Shown here: in pieces, positions 1 through 10,077 of the stretch
Numbering within the stretch: position 1 is the first letter of the stretch
Layout of the letters: the number at the start of each line of letters is the position of its first letter
Assembly: GCF_002933355.1 (NCBI RefSeq)
Contig: NZ_PDKU01000002.1
Coordinates: 1-64,000 of the forward strand
Direction: 5' to 3'
Source: Candidatus Pantoea edessiphila
GTDB taxonomy: Bacteria > Pseudomonadota > Gammaproteobacteria > Enterobacterales > Enterobacteriaceae
Length of the DNA: 64,000 nt
The notes under the pieces: generated by a model
Seen by the model: the letters and a program-made list of their open reading frames with translations, nothing else
Database searches by the model: none
What the model was told of the DNA's origin: nothing
Position numbers and translations under genes: made by a program

Positions 1-69
<69 letters not shown>

Positions 70-198
70 TTTAATACGTAATAATTAAGATGCTTTTCTA
101 CGAAGTACCTACATAAATTGTTTGATAATTTTTTATAAAGAAGTTTATATAACTTGATAAGTTATTGATAATAAAAAAACAAATTTTTTTAAATATTT
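70..198 (+). other. 16S to tRNA-Asp spacer (collapsed rRNA operon spacer)
   Basis: This spacer contains no tRNA-Glu, tRNA-Ile/Ala, 23S or 5S sequence. Bases about 99-140 resemble the start of the E. coli 16S-23S spacer: GAAGTACCTACATAAATTGT followed by TTGATA, against GAAGTGCTCACACAGATTGT and CTGATA. The ancestral 16S-proximal spacer has therefore survived and is joined directly to the operon-distal tRNA. This is my own visual alignment from memory. Confidence 0.6.
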
Positions 199-275
199 GG
201 AGCGGTAGTTCAGTTGGTTAGAATACCTGCCTGTCACGCAGGGGGTCGCGGGTTCGAGTCCCGTCCGTTCCGCCA
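199..275 (+). tRNA. tRNA-Asp (GTC)
   Basis: The 77-nt gene is almost identical to E. coli tRNA-Asp, with a full cloverleaf, anticodon GTC in the loop CTGTCAC, T-loop TTCGAGT, and an encoded 3' CCA at 273-275. In E. coli a tRNA-Asp follows the 5S gene of some rRNA operons. Here it follows 16S directly and probably shares its transcript. Confidence 0.97.
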
Positions 276-436
276 TTTTGTTAATCTGCAAAAGAAATCT
301 ATCTTTCCTTTTTTTGTTTTATGATAATTCCATAATAATTCTTTTTTACTTACTATTATAAACAATTGAACAACATTTAATTATGTAGATCTAATTGTTT
401 ATATCTTCATACAATCTTAGTAATACGGAATATTTT

Positions 437-1348
437 ATGCCTATTAAAGTTCCAGATCATTTACCTGCTGTAAAACTATTACGGGATGAAAATATTTTTG
501 TGATGACTTCATCACGTGCTACTATTAAGGAAATTCGTCCATTAAAATTATTAATTTTGAATTTAATGCCAAAAAAAATTGATACTGAAAATCAACTTTT
601 ACGTATATTATCTAATTCTCCTTTACAACTTGACATTAAATTTTTACGTGTTGACGGTCATAAGTCTAAAAATACATCAAATGAACATCTTAAGAATTTT
701 TATTGTGAATTAAATGACGTTTATAATGATAATTATGATGGTTTAATAGTAACTGGTGCACCTTTAGGTTTGATAGAATTCCGAAATGTTTCTTATTGGT
801 CACAGATAAAAAAAATAATATTTTGGGCACAAGAACACGTTACATCAACATTATTTATATGTTGGGCTGCACAAGCCGCATTAAATATTTTATATGATGT
901 TCCTAAAAAAATCAGAAATAACAAATTATTTGGTGTATTTAATCATACAGTTTTAAATTCCTATTCTTTATTAACACGAGGTTTTGATAATAATTTTTTT
1001 GTTCCACATTCTCGTTATGCTGATTTTTCTATTCAATCAATTACTAACTATACTGATCTAGAATTTCACGCTAAAGTAGAATTATCTTCTGATGCATACA
1101 TTATGTCTACTATGGATAAACGTTTAGTTTTCGTTACTGGACATCCAGAGTATGATTTACTTACGCTTGCTCATGAATATCATAGAGATGTGGGCCTTAG
1201 CCTAACGACTAAAGTTCCTTGTAATTATTTCCCTAAGGATAATCCTGAACTATTACCTACCGTAAACTGGCGTAGTCACGGTAATTTATTATTTTTAAAT
1301 TGGCTTAATTATTACGTTTATCAAATCACACCTTTTCATTTATCTTAA
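437..1348 (+). CDS. metA: Homoserine O-succinyltransferase
   Basis: MetA transfers a succinyl group from succinyl-CoA to homoserine, the first committed step of methionine synthesis, in the cytoplasm. The 303-residue protein aligns end to end with E. coli MetA (309 aa). The catalytic cysteine is C142 in [12 protein letters not shown], and the His/Glu pair is in VTGHPEYD (H236, E238). The C-terminus stops after ITPFHLS, a few residues short of the family. I chose ATG 437 because [10 protein letters not shown] matches the family start; the frame is open further upstream from a TTG at 395 but that extension has no family counterpart. It faces pgi convergently. Homoserine would come from the dehydrogenase half of ThrA, also in this window. 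Confidence 0.96.
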   Translation: MPIKVPDHLPAVKLLRDENIFVMTSSRATIKEIRPLKLLILNLMPKKIDTENQLLRILSNSPLQLDIKFLRVDGHKSKNTSNEHLKNFYCELNDVYNDNYDGLIVTGAPLGLIEFRNVSYWSQIKKIIFWAQEHVTSTLFICWAAQAALNILYDVPKKIRNNKLFGVFNHTVLNSYSLLTRGFDNNFFVPHSRYADFSIQSITNYTDLEFHAKVELSSDAYIMSTMDKRLVFVTGHPEYDLLTLAHEYHRDVGLSLTTKVPCNYFPKDNPELLPTVNWRSHGNLLFLNWLNYYVYQITPFHLS

Positions 1349-1377
1349 TATGAATCCTACATCAGAATAATTCAATA

Positions 1378-1401
1378 TTATTACCATTAAATGGTTAATA
1401 A
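1378..1401. terminator. Possible bidirectional terminator, metA/pgi
   Basis: An inverted repeat, TTATTACCATT (1378-1388) against AATGGTTAATAA (1390-1401), pairs with one bulged base. It sits between the convergent ends of metA and pgi. No strong T tract follows on either strand, so its efficiency is uncertain. Confidence 0.35.
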
Positions 1402-1436
1402 TCAAAAAACAATACGTATTTGTAAGTTTATGTAAT

Positions 1437-3089
1437 TCAATTGTATTCTCGCCAATTTTTATAATAGTTAATTAATGAGTTAGTAGAGCTATCATATTTT
1501 TCAACATAATCTTTATTATTTAAATCTAATAAAATTCTGTCTGCTAATTGCTTTCCCAATTCAACTCCCCATTGATCAAAGCTAAAAATATTTAGTATAG
1601 AACCTTGAGTAAAAATTTTATGTTCATAAAGTGCAATTAAAGCACCAAGATTAAAAGGATTTATTTTACGAATTAATATAGAATTACTAGGACGGTTACC
1701 TTGTAAACTCTTAAATAAATTAATTTTTTGTAAAATTTTATTATCTTTTTTATTTTTAACAATGCTTGTTATTTTATTGATTTTTTCACCAAAAGCTAAA
1801 GATTTTGTTTGTGCAAAAAAATTTGATAATAGTATGAAATGATGATTATTTAATGAATGATGATGCATTACTGGTGCAATAAAATCACATGGAATTAACT
1901 TAGTTCCTTGATGAATAAGTTGATAAAATGAATGTTGTCCATTAGTACCTGATTCTCCCCAAATTATAGGACCAGTTTGATAATTGACATAATTTCCTTG
2001 TCTGTCTATATGTTTTCCATTAGATTCCATATTGACTTGTTGAAAATATGTGGCAAAAAAATGTAAATTTTGATCATATGGTAAAATAGCTTCAGTTTGA
2101 GCACCAAAAAAATTATTATACCAAATTCCAATCAAAGCTAATAATACTGGTATATTCTTTTCTATTGGCGTTTGAACAAAATGCTTATCCATAGCATGAG
2201 CACCATTCAGGAGTTGTTCGAAATTATCAAATCCGATAGAAAGGACAATTGACAATCCAATGGATGACCATAATGAATATCTTCCTCCAACCCAATCCCA
2301 GCATTCAAAGGTATTGTTAGTATTAATACCAAATTCTTTTACCGCTGTTATATTGTTAGATAACGCAATAAAATGTTTTGATATATTATTTACATTACCT
2401 GTTTTTTGTATAAACCAATTGCGTGCACTGTAAGCATTAGTTAATGTTTCTTGAGTTTTAAATGTCTTAGATGCTATTAAAAATAACGTTGTTTCAGGAT
2501 TTAGATTTTCTATTACATTAGTAATATGTGAACCATCAATGTTAGAAATGAAATGTATATTCAAATGATTTTTATATGGTTTTAAGGCTTCTGTAACCAT
2601 TAGAGGACCTAAATGTGAACCACCTATACCAATGTTTACTATATCTTTGATTGGTTTTCCTGTATAACCTAACCAAATACCATTAATAATTTTTTCAGAA
2701 AAACATTTCATTTTATTTAATACATTGTTAATTTTAGGCATTATATCTTCTTTATCTAAAATAACAGGTATATTACTGCGGTTTCTTAAAGCAACATGCA
2801 ATACAGCTCTATTTTCTGTGAGATTAATTTTTTCTCCAGAAAACATGCAATTAATATTGTTTTTAAGGTCAGTTTCTTTTGCTAATGCATGTAGTTTATC
2901 TATGGTTTCTTGAGTAATATGATTTTTTGAAAAATCTATTAAAATTTGATCTCTAAAAACAATTGAGAATTTAGTAAATCTTTTAGGATCTTCATTAAAT
3001 AAACTATTTATATGTATTGATTTAATTTTTTTAAAATGTTTTTTTAACTCATTCCATGCTGTAGTTTTTGTAGGATTAATATTTTTCAT
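1437..3089 (-). CDS. pgi: Glucose-6-phosphate isomerase
   Basis: Pgi interconverts glucose-6-phosphate and fructose-6-phosphate, linking sugar uptake to glycolysis and to GlmM-dependent amino sugar synthesis. The 550-residue protein matches E. coli Pgi (about 549 aa) along its length. The signature [14 protein letters not shown], the catalytic Glu in VNMESNGK, the His in [15 protein letters not shown] and the Lys in [10 protein letters not shown] are present. Odd: the phosphate-loop motif normally GGSDLGP reads GGSHLGP. I chose ATG 3089 because MKNINPTKT is the family start; the open frame continues upstream to 3236 without similarity. It is divergent from lysC, as in E. coli, but the pair is flipped relative to metA. 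Confidence 0.96.
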   Translation of the reverse strand: MKNINPTKTTAWNELKKHFKKIKSIHINSLFNEDPKRFTKFSIVFRDQILIDFSKNHITQETIDKLHALAKETDLKNNINCMFSGEKINLTENRAVLHVALRNRSNIPVILDKEDIMPKINNVLNKMKCFSEKIINGIWLGYTGKPIKDIVNIGIGGSHLGPLMVTEALKPYKNHLNIHFISNIDGSHITNVIENLNPETTLFLIASKTFKTQETLTNAYSARNWFIQKTGNVNNISKHFIALSNNITAVKEFGINTNNTFECWDWVGGRYSLWSSIGLSIVLSIGFDNFEQLLNGAHAMDKHFVQTPIEKNIPVLLALIGIWYNNFFGAQTEAILPYDQNLHFFATYFQQVNMESNGKHIDRQGNYVNYQTGPIIWGESGTNGQHSFYQLIHQGTKLIPCDFIAPVMHHHSLNNHHFILLSNFFAQTKSLAFGEKINKITSIVKNKKDNKILQKINLFKSLQGNRPSNSILIRKINPFNLGALIALYEHKIFTQGSILNIFSFDQWGVELGKQLADRILLDLNNKDYVEKYDSSTNSLINYYKNWREYN

Positions 3090-3248
3090 ATACAAACTCT
3101 TTTTATTAAAAATCTTTATTGTGCTTATAAAAATCAAACGGCGGCATCTTAAATAAGATATTGTTATTAATGATAAATTAATGCTTAATTTTTTAATTAA
3201 TTCATACTTTAGTGTTGAACACATACTAAAATACATTAAAATTTATTT

Positions 3249-3293
3249 AATTATTTGTTATATTTAATATGTTATTTAATATAACAAATAATT
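3249..3293. repeat. 21-bp inverted repeat in the pgi-lysC intergenic region
   Basis: Bases 3249-3269 and 3273-3293 are reverse complements with one mismatch, separated by a 3-nt loop. The hairpin lies in the 350-bp space between two divergent genes, where a terminator is not expected, and no T tract follows. It may be an operator, a terminator left from a lost gene, or an RNA element in the lysC leader. I see no lysine riboswitch sequence in this region. Confidence 0.55.
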
Positions 3294-3439
3294 CTCTTTA
3301 TTTGAGAACAAAAAATTTTTTAAATGTAAATATATTACTTATCTATTAACAACTATACACATTTTTTTATTTAAACAACTATTTTTATTTTTTAAAAAAC
3401 TAAATTTATTATACTTTATCTTCTTACTGAGGATCTATA

Positions 3440-4789
3440 ATGGTTCAAAAATTGGTTGTAGCAAAATTTGGAGGTACTAGTGTTGCAGATTTTAATGCAA
3501 TGAACCGTAGTGCTAATGTAATTATTAATGATCCTAACACTCGTTTAGTAGTATTATCAGCGTCTGCAACTATAACTAATATTCTTATTTCTCTCTCTGA
3601 AGGAAAGAATAAATTACATAGATCGCTTTTAATAAAAAAAATTACTGATATTCAAGATTCAATCATTTATCAACTTAAAAAAAATAAACAATTACATAAA
3701 TTAATAAATAAGATGATAACAACGATTGCTATTTTAGCTAAAAATGCTTCTGTAGCACCGTCTAAGGAATTAAAAGATGAAATTGTAAGTTATGGTGAAT
3801 TAATATCAACTTTAATTTTTGTTGAGATTTTGCGTGAAAAAAAAATAGATACTGTGTGGTTTGACATACGTAAGGTGATGAAAACAAATAATAATTTTGG
3901 TTGTGCGCAACCAGATATTAATATTTTATCTTGTAAAGTCAAGAAATATCTTGAACCAATTGTTTATAAAAAAATTATAGTTACACAAGGCTTTATTGGT
4001 CTAGATGATCATGGTCGAACCACTACTTTAGGTAGAGGTGGAAGTGATTATACAGCGACTTTATTAGGCGAAGCTCTTAGGGCAACTCGAGTGGATATTT
4101 GGACTGATGTACCAGGTATTTATACAACTGATCCACGTTTGGTCTCAACAGCTAAAAGAATAGATGAAATAACTTTTAAAGAAGCTGCAGAAATGGCAAT
4201 TTATGGAGCTAAAATACTGCATCCTTTTACTTTATTACCTGTAGTAAGAAGTGATATTCCTGTATTTGTAAGTTCTAGCCATAATCCAGAAGCAGGAGGA
4301 ACCTATATTATTAATAAAAATAAACATTTACCATTATTTCGTGCTTTAACTTTACGCAATAAACAAATTATGCTAACTATGAGAAAGTTAGATCAATATA
4401 ATCAAACTAATTTCTTAGCTAAAATATTTAATATTTTACTTAATCATGATATATCCGTAGATATTTTAACTAGTTCTGAAACTAGCTTAGCATTAATTAT
4501 TAACAATAGTTTTGAAGTAAATGTAAATGACTTTATCACCAATGAATTTTTAGCTAAAGTTTCATCTTTTTGTCAAATTAGTATAGAAGAAAATTTATCT
4601 TTAATTTCCATTATTGGAAATAATCTATCTAAAGCTCTTGGTATAAGAAAGAAAATATTTGAAATATTAGAACCATTTAATTTACGTATGGTTTATTATG
4701 ATGTTAATAATTGTAATATATGTTTTGTAGTATCAAGTATTGATTCAGAATATATTATACGTACTTTACATCATAATTTATTTGAATGA
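3440..4789 (+). CDS. lysC: Aspartokinase III (lysine-sensitive type)
   Basis: LysC phosphorylates aspartate to start the pathway to lysine, threonine and methionine. The 449-residue length equals that of E. coli LysC. The kinase motifs are intact: KFGGTSVADF at the N-terminus, TLGRGGSDYTATLLGEAL, DVPGIYTTDPR and YGAKILHPFTLLPV. The C-terminal ACT region keeps the HDISVDILTSSETS segment that corresponds to the lysine-sensing region of E. coli AKIII, so feedback inhibition may persist (inference). The ATG at 3440 is preceded by GAGGAT. With the kinase part of ThrA eroded, this gene may carry all or most aspartokinase activity. It is followed by more than 1.1 kb without a gene. Confidence 0.96.
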   Translation: MVQKLVVAKFGGTSVADFNAMNRSANVIINDPNTRLVVLSASATITNILISLSEGKNKLHRSLLIKKITDIQDSIIYQLKKNKQLHKLINKMITTIAILAKNASVAPSKELKDEIVSYGELISTLIFVEILREKKIDTVWFDIRKVMKTNNNFGCAQPDINILSCKVKKYLEPIVYKKIIVTQGFIGLDDHGRTTTLGRGGSDYTATLLGEALRATRVDIWTDVPGIYTTDPRLVSTAKRIDEITFKEAAEMAIYGAKILHPFTLLPVVRSDIPVFVSSSHNPEAGGTYIINKNKHLPLFRALTLRNKQIMLTMRKLDQYNQTNFLAKIFNILLNHDISVDILTSSETSLALIINNSFEVNVNDFITNEFLAKVSSFCQISIEENLSLISIIGNNLSKALGIRKKIFEILEPFNLRMVYYDVNNCNICFVVSSIDSEYIIRTLHHNLFE

Positions 4790-5936
4790 TAATAAGTTAT
4801 TTTATTAATGATTAATTGATTTATTAAGCGATTCATTTTTATATACTATGTCTAATTTATTATTTATGCTTATAAAAAAACATCTGTATACTTTGATTAG
4901 TAATATTAGATTGAAAATGTTTTTAATATTTATATTATAAATTACATCATTTTGATTACTTAATTATAAATTAATTCTTACTTCTAACACAAAAAACCAT
5001 GTTAATATTAGTTGTTTCATTAATATTTTATGAATTACATAATATTTATTAGAAGTAATAAGAATCACAAAAATATAAACCCAAACTAATTATCAGAAGA
5101 GAATTAATTCATTAATATAGATTTACTAAAATTTTCAATGATTATACACTAATATCTATCTTTTGTCTTTCTTTTGTATTGATTCAATTATACCTTTAAC
5201 CTATTAATAATTTTTTTCGAAATATAATTCGTATTATTTAAGATTAGAATTATAAATTACTACTAGATATTAAATAAAGTAATCAATATAAAAATATTTT
5301 ATAGAAATTTGATGTTAAATATGTGTCATTTTAACATGATATTTATACAACTTTTTAAGTATTACTTAATTTTTATATCATTAGCAGAAATCTTTGTATA
5401 AAAAATTTTATATCAATAGTTTATATGATTTAAAATCATACTTAAAATATTATTATTGATTTAATGGATTTCGAACACTAAATATAAATTTCTATACTCA
5501 TTTACAACAAAATAGAAACTATAAAACAATACTATCAAGTAGTAAAAATGAAGTGAAAACAGTTAAAAGGTAATGTATAACAACTTTTTGCCAATAAATT
5601 AAAATATAGGTAACTATCTTAGTTCTATATTACTAAATATTACTACTAATCAAAACAAAGTAAAAAGGATCTAAACTTTTTTGTTTAAAGAAATCACATC
5701 AAAATCACAATTATTGATTACTACCATAAATATCAGATTAATGTTAATAATTGATATATGATGTAGCATCAAAAAAATAATTTTAAAAATATAATCAATA
5801 TTTTTAAAATTAATACATATATTACTAAGTAATATATGTATTATCTACTACAATTAACTGTAAGTATACGAATAACTGTTATTTTAATGCTGCTAGGACC
5901 TTTTAACATAAGGAACTATTAAACCTAAATTAATGT
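4790..5936. other. Long intergenic region, no gene recognised
   Basis: About 1.15 kb of very AT-rich sequence with stops in all frames and no recognisable protein remnant, RNA gene or clear repeat. In E. coli many genes lie between the lysC/pgi area and yjbJ (the mal, ubi, plsB, dgkA and lexA area), so this is best read as eroded gene debris plus the yjbJ promoter region. Confidence 0.6.
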
Positions 5937-5947
5937 GGAGGTTTAAA

Positions 5948-6166
5948 ATGAATAAAGATAAGATGAGCGGTAATTGGAAACAGTTTAAAGGAAAAATAAA
6001 AGAAAAATGGGGAAAGCTAACAGATAATGACTGTCAGTGTATTGAAGGTAAAAGAGATCAACTAGTAAATAAAATTCAAGAACGTTACGGTTATGCCAAG
6101 GATGAAGCAGAAAGAGAAGTAAAAGCGTGGGAAAATCATAATAAAGATTGTCATTGGTATCAATGA
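5948..6166 (+). CDS. yjbJ: CsbD-like stress protein YjbJ
   Basis: A 72-residue, highly charged soluble protein of the CsbD family. GNWKQFKGKIKEKWGKLTDN, the IEGKRDQLVNKIQERYGY core and AKDEAEREVKAWE match E. coli YjbJ (69 aa). The molecular function is unknown; in E. coli the gene is abundant under general stress. I chose ATG 5948 because a GGAGG at 5937-5941 precedes it and MNKDK matches the family start. Odd: it stands alone between two gene-free stretches of about 1.1 kb, yet its frame is perfect, which implies selection. Its last codons form part of a 19-bp direct repeat (see findings). Confidence 0.93.
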   Translation: MNKDKMSGNWKQFKGKIKEKWGKLTDNDCQCIEGKRDQLVNKIQERYGYAKDEAEREVKAWENHNKDCHWYQ

Positions 6167-6195
6167 TTGTCATTGGTTATGGTGCTATAATATTA

Positions 6196-6211
6196 GGCAC
6201 AAGGAAGTGCC
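6196..6211 (+). terminator. Possible terminator after yjbJ
   Basis: GGCAC (6196-6200) pairs with GTGCC (6207-6211) across a 6-nt loop, and a T-rich run follows at 6221-6232. It lies 30 bp after the yjbJ stop. The short stem makes this a modest candidate. Confidence 0.4.
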
Positions 6212-7221
6212 ATAAGTCATTATTATTTTTTTACGATAATGAGATTTTTCTGACATTTAAAACAAACATGAACAAATATCAGCATTATTTTACAGTAGTA
6301 TCTGAAAGAATTTAGAAATTGTATTTTTTTGTATAATAAAAGTTAAATATATTAAATACAATTCAATTGGGAATAATTTAGCTAAGTTGTACGATTTAAT
6401 TTAATTTTATCTCTTTTCAAAAAAGGTTTTTTAGTGTTTTTAATATTAATGCTAAGATATTGTAGGTAGTAAAGTAAAATTAACAAATTAATATCTAATC
6501 GGTTGTAACGAAAAAATATTTATCATTTTTAATGATTTATAGGTATAATCCAGAAAATCAGCTTTTTTATTCAAGCGAAAAATCATTTTTTCAATTATAC
6601 TGCTAGATAAAATCTTGAAATTCCCCTTTAATAAAAAATAATTACTTTGTTATGCGTTAATTATTCTGTAGAGGAACAGAAACATTATAGAGAACTTAAA
6701 ATCAATTATAACATTTTATGTAAAATCTTAAGTTGATGAAAAATTTTTATTTAAAAACACTGATCCCAGTTTATTGGAATATAATATATGTTGCTTAATC
6801 AGTTTAGTAATAGTGAAATAAGAATATTCATAACAAAACTATGTTTATTATAAATTTAAATTATAAGGAACGTACTAAAACAGACAGGTGATTTCTAATA
6901 TATGATCTTATTCTGTACTCTATTTTTTTAAATCATAAGATATATTAATTATTAAATTTTTTTAAAAAAATATAATAGCACTATCATGTTTTTTTATGTT
7001 ATACCATTTTAAAATAATCTGTACTATTAATATTATAAAAAATACTGATTATTTAAGTTTCAATTAAAATCCAATCATCATGAAAGTTTTTATATTAAAT
7101 ATTCAAATATCTATTATGATTAGTTTTGTCTTTGATTATATTTCAACACAAAATATTTTAATTAACTAATTTAATATTAAAGATAATTGTCATATTTTTT
7201 ACTATAGGTAACATACTTAAT
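6212..7221. other. Long intergenic region, no gene recognised
   Basis: About 1 kb of AT-rich sequence upstream of dnaB. In E. coli zur, dusA, pspG and qorA lie between yjbJ and dnaB. I could not recognise any of them here in either orientation, so this appears to be fully eroded DNA plus the dnaB promoter region. Confidence 0.55.
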
Positions 7222-8619
7222 ATGTTAGTAAAAAAAATTACTAATAATAAAAAACAAGATTATAAGTTGAAAGATATAAAAACTCTCCCTCATTCTATAG
7301 AGGCAGAGCAATCCATTCTAGGTGGATTGATGTTAGATAATGAAAGTTGGTTGAATATTTGTGATGATATTATTGCTGACGATTTTTTTAATTTTGCTCA
7401 CAAAATAATTTTCTTAGAAATGCAGAATTTATTAGAGAATAAAAAACCAATTGACTTGATTACGCTATCAGAATCATTAGAAACTAATGGTAAACTTGAA
7501 TTAGTAGGAGGATTTGCATATTTAGCTGAACTATCTAAAAATACTCCAAGTGTTGCTAATATTTCTGCATATGCAAATATAGTACGAGAACGTGCGATGT
7601 TACGAGAAATAATATTAGTAGCAAATAAGATTTCCGATGCTGGTTATAATCCAGAAGGTCGAAATATTGAAGAAATACTTGATTTCGTAGAATCTAACGT
7701 TTTTAAAATTGCAGAAGCAAGATTTAATAAGCATGATGGTCCAAAAAACATTAGTCAAATTCTCGAAAGTACTATCTCACGTATTGAATCTCTAATTAGG
7801 AAACCTCAAGATGGCATAACTGGTATTAATACCGGATACCAAGATCTTAATAAAAAAACATCTGGTTTACAACGTTCTGATCTTATAATAATTGCAGCTC
7901 GTCCTTCTATGGGTAAAACTACTTTTGCTATGAATCTATGTGAAAATATTGCTCTGTTATACGATAAACCGATACTGATTTTTAGTTTAGAGATGCCTAG
8001 CGAACAAATTATAATTAGGATGTTAGCATCATTATCACGTGTTGATCAAACACATATTCGTACAGGACAACTCAACAAGGAAGATTGGACAAGAATTTCT
8101 AGTACAATTAATATTTTATTACAAAAGAAAAATATTTATATAGATGATTCTTCTAGTTTAACACCTACTGAAATTAGATCAAGAGCTCGTAGAATTTATC
8201 GTGAAAATAATGGATTAAATATAATAATGATAGATTATCTGCAATTGATGCGCATACCTTCTTTTTCTAATAATCGGAATTTAGAAATAGCTGAAATTTC
8301 ACGATCACTGAAATCACTTGCTAAAGAGCTTAATGTTCCAATTGTTGCACTATCTCAACTTAACCGTTCTCTTGAACAACGTGCAAATAAAAGACCGATG
8401 AATTCAGATTTACGTGAATCAGGTTCAATTGAGCAAGATGCAGATTTAATTATATTTATTTATCGTGATGAAATTTATTATGAAAATAGTGATTTAAAAG
8501 GTGTTGCAGAAATTATCTTAGGAAAACAAAGAAATGGTCCTATTGGTACAGTCTATTTAACTTTTAATGGTAAATGGTCACGTTTCGATAATTACTCAGG
8601 AACTTACTACGAAAACTAA
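7222..8619 (+). CDS. dnaB: Replicative DNA helicase
   Basis: DnaB is the hexameric helicase that unwinds DNA at the replication fork. The 465-residue protein aligns throughout with E. coli DnaB (471 aa). The N-terminal domain begins at PHSIEAEQSILGGLMLDN. The RecA-like domain has Walker A in ARPSMGKTTFAMN, the conserved LEMPSEQI and MIDYLQLMR (Walker B region), and the SQLNRSLEQRANKRP and DLRESGSIEQDADLI motifs. The N-terminal tail is a few residues shorter. ATG 7222 follows a TAGGTAA ribosome binding site. It is isolated between gene-free regions, so it is probably transcribed alone. Confidence 0.97.
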   Translation: MLVKKITNNKKQDYKLKDIKTLPHSIEAEQSILGGLMLDNESWLNICDDIIADDFFNFAHKIIFLEMQNLLENKKPIDLITLSESLETNGKLELVGGFAYLAELSKNTPSVANISAYANIVRERAMLREIILVANKISDAGYNPEGRNIEEILDFVESNVFKIAEARFNKHDGPKNISQILESTISRIESLIRKPQDGITGINTGYQDLNKKTSGLQRSDLIIIAARPSMGKTTFAMNLCENIALLYDKPILIFSLEMPSEQIIIRMLASLSRVDQTHIRTGQLNKEDWTRISSTINILLQKKNIYIDDSSSLTPTEIRSRARRIYRENNGLNIIMIDYLQLMRIPSFSNNRNLEIAEISRSLKSLAKELNVPIVALSQLNRSLEQRANKRPMNSDLRESGSIEQDADLIIFIYRDEIYYENSDLKGVAEIILGKQRNGPIGTVYLTFNGKWSRFDNYSGTYYEN

Positions 8620-8658
8620 ATTTTATATTCTTTATTTTCAATTTATAATTTATGCTTC

Positions 8659-8686
8659 AACAATTTATTTATATAAATAAATTGTT
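8659..8686. terminator. 28-bp palindrome after dnaB, possible terminator
   Basis: A perfect inverted repeat (13-bp arms 8659-8671 and 8674-8686, 2-nt centre) begins 40 bp after the dnaB stop. It is AT-rich and no long T tract follows, so a terminator or mRNA 3'-end role is plausible but not proven. Confidence 0.4.
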
Positions 8687-9078
8687 TATATAACTATAAT
8701 ATAATATATAAAATTATCAATTAAAAATTGAAAATCGTATTGTGTGTTTTATCTTGTTTTTCTTTTTAATTAAGAAAAGATTTTCTGTTTTTTATTGGTG
8801 TATCGAAATTTTATTTATTTATTAATTAATACATGTATATAATTAATTCATATATAACGCAAGATAGATAATAATATTGGTGTAAATTAGCAACATGTAC
8901 ACGGTAATTTATTATTTAGTAATATCAAATTTATTAAAATGATTATGTTGTATTTACTTAATTTAGATCTTTTGCTTGATATTTAATTTTTTTATATTAC
9001 AATAATTATCTTAATATATTAGAATCTTGAGTACTATTTTAACTTTATAATTCAATATTAGATATAGGATATAGAAAT
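8687..9078. other. Intergenic region, no gene recognised
   Basis: About 390 bp between dnaB and ssb with no readable gene. E. coli has alr, tyrB, aphA and uvrA in this interval; I see no trace of them. Confidence 0.55.
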
Positions 9079-9603
9079 ATGGCTAGAGGTATTAATAAGG
9101 TAATTTTGATAGGTAATTTGGGTCAAGATCCAGAAATACGTTATATGCCAAATGGTAATGCTGTAACTAATATTACGTTAGCTACTTCAGAAAGCTGGCG
9201 TGATAAAAACACAGGTGATAGCAAAGAACAAACTGAATGGCATCGTATAGTAATTTTTGGTAAATTAGCAGAAGTAGCTAATGAATATTTAAGAAAAGGT
9301 TCACAATTGTATATAGAAGGTCAGTTGCGTACTAGAAAATGGCAGGATCAAAGCGGTCAAGAACGCTACACTACAGAAATTATCGTAAATGCAACTGGAA
9401 CTATGCAAATGTTAGGTAATCGTCAAAATAGTAACTCTTCTAACTTAGGTAATAATCAAAATAACAATTGGAATCAATCTCAAACAATTAATCCTACCAG
9501 TAATAAATTTAACACAGATAATGAATCTTACATACAAAAAAATACTACAGAAAATAAAATTAATGAACCATCTATTAATTTCGATGATGATATTCCATTT
9601 TAA
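9079..9603 (+). CDS. ssb: Single-stranded DNA-binding protein
   Basis: SSB coats single-stranded DNA during replication and repair and recruits partners through its C-terminal tip. The 174-residue protein has a complete N-terminal OB fold ([52 protein letters not shown]). A low-complexity Asn/Gln-rich linker spans about 115-160, and the acidic tip DDDIPF matches E. coli. The tip matters because HolC, also encoded here, is known to bind it. The linker has shifted from the Gly/Pro/Gln-rich composition of E. coli to an Asn-rich one, as AT-bias would produce. Confidence 0.97.
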   Translation: MARGINKVILIGNLGQDPEIRYMPNGNAVTNITLATSESWRDKNTGDSKEQTEWHRIVIFGKLAEVANEYLRKGSQLYIEGQLRTRKWQDQSGQERYTTEIIVNATGTMQMLGNRQNSNSSNLGNNQNNNWNQSQTINPTSNKFNTDNESYIQKNTTENKINEPSINFDDDIPF

Positions 9604-10077
9604 TTTTCCTTATATTTAATTTTAATTTTGAATTTTGAATATGTATTTTTTAAAGAAATCCTTTCTGTAAAATTTTAATAAAAATTTATTAATTTACGTT
9701 TATATCTATTATTTGTTATTCATGATTACTCAGTATTCAGAAAGAATTTAAACCTAATATAAATAATAAGTATGCATTTTTGATTGTTTACACTTTTGTT
9801 TTATAATCATTAATATCAGTATATTTTTATAATATTAAAAACCAATTCATCAATTAATATAAAAAATTTAAAAAAATTATATTTTAAACTATTATTAGTT
9901 TATTGATATAACTTTTTAAGTTATTGATATAACTTTGATGAAAGTTTTTATAATATGTCTAATATAGATTCTCAAACATTTATGTAAATTCTAATACAAA
10001 TGTGTATAACTTTTTTATTTATACTCTAACATACTAATTTTATCACTAAATCAAATATAATGTTAAGGAGTAAAATT
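9604..10077. other. Intergenic region with a short tandem repeat
   Basis: About 470 bp between ssb and the yfaZ-family gene. No gene is recognised. It holds a 16-bp exact direct repeat, TTATTGATATAACTTT, at 9900-9915 and 9921-9936 (21-bp spacing), about 140 bp upstream of the next start codon. The rest is AT-rich without clear structure. Confidence 0.6.

Noticed and set aside
3090-3439. Lysine riboswitch upstream of lysC
   Set aside because: E. coli has one, but I found none of its conserved purine-rich core here, only a simple palindrome.
5985-6173. Open frame antisense to yjbJ
   Set aside because: Composition is hydrophobic low-complexity sequence typical of a reverse reading of AT-rich code; yjbJ itself matches a known family.
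4790-7221. Replication origin in the long AT-rich stretch near dnaB
   Set aside because: I saw no cluster of DnaA boxes (TTATCCACA-like) and no dnaA, dnaN or mnmG nearby; AT richness alone is general in this genome.
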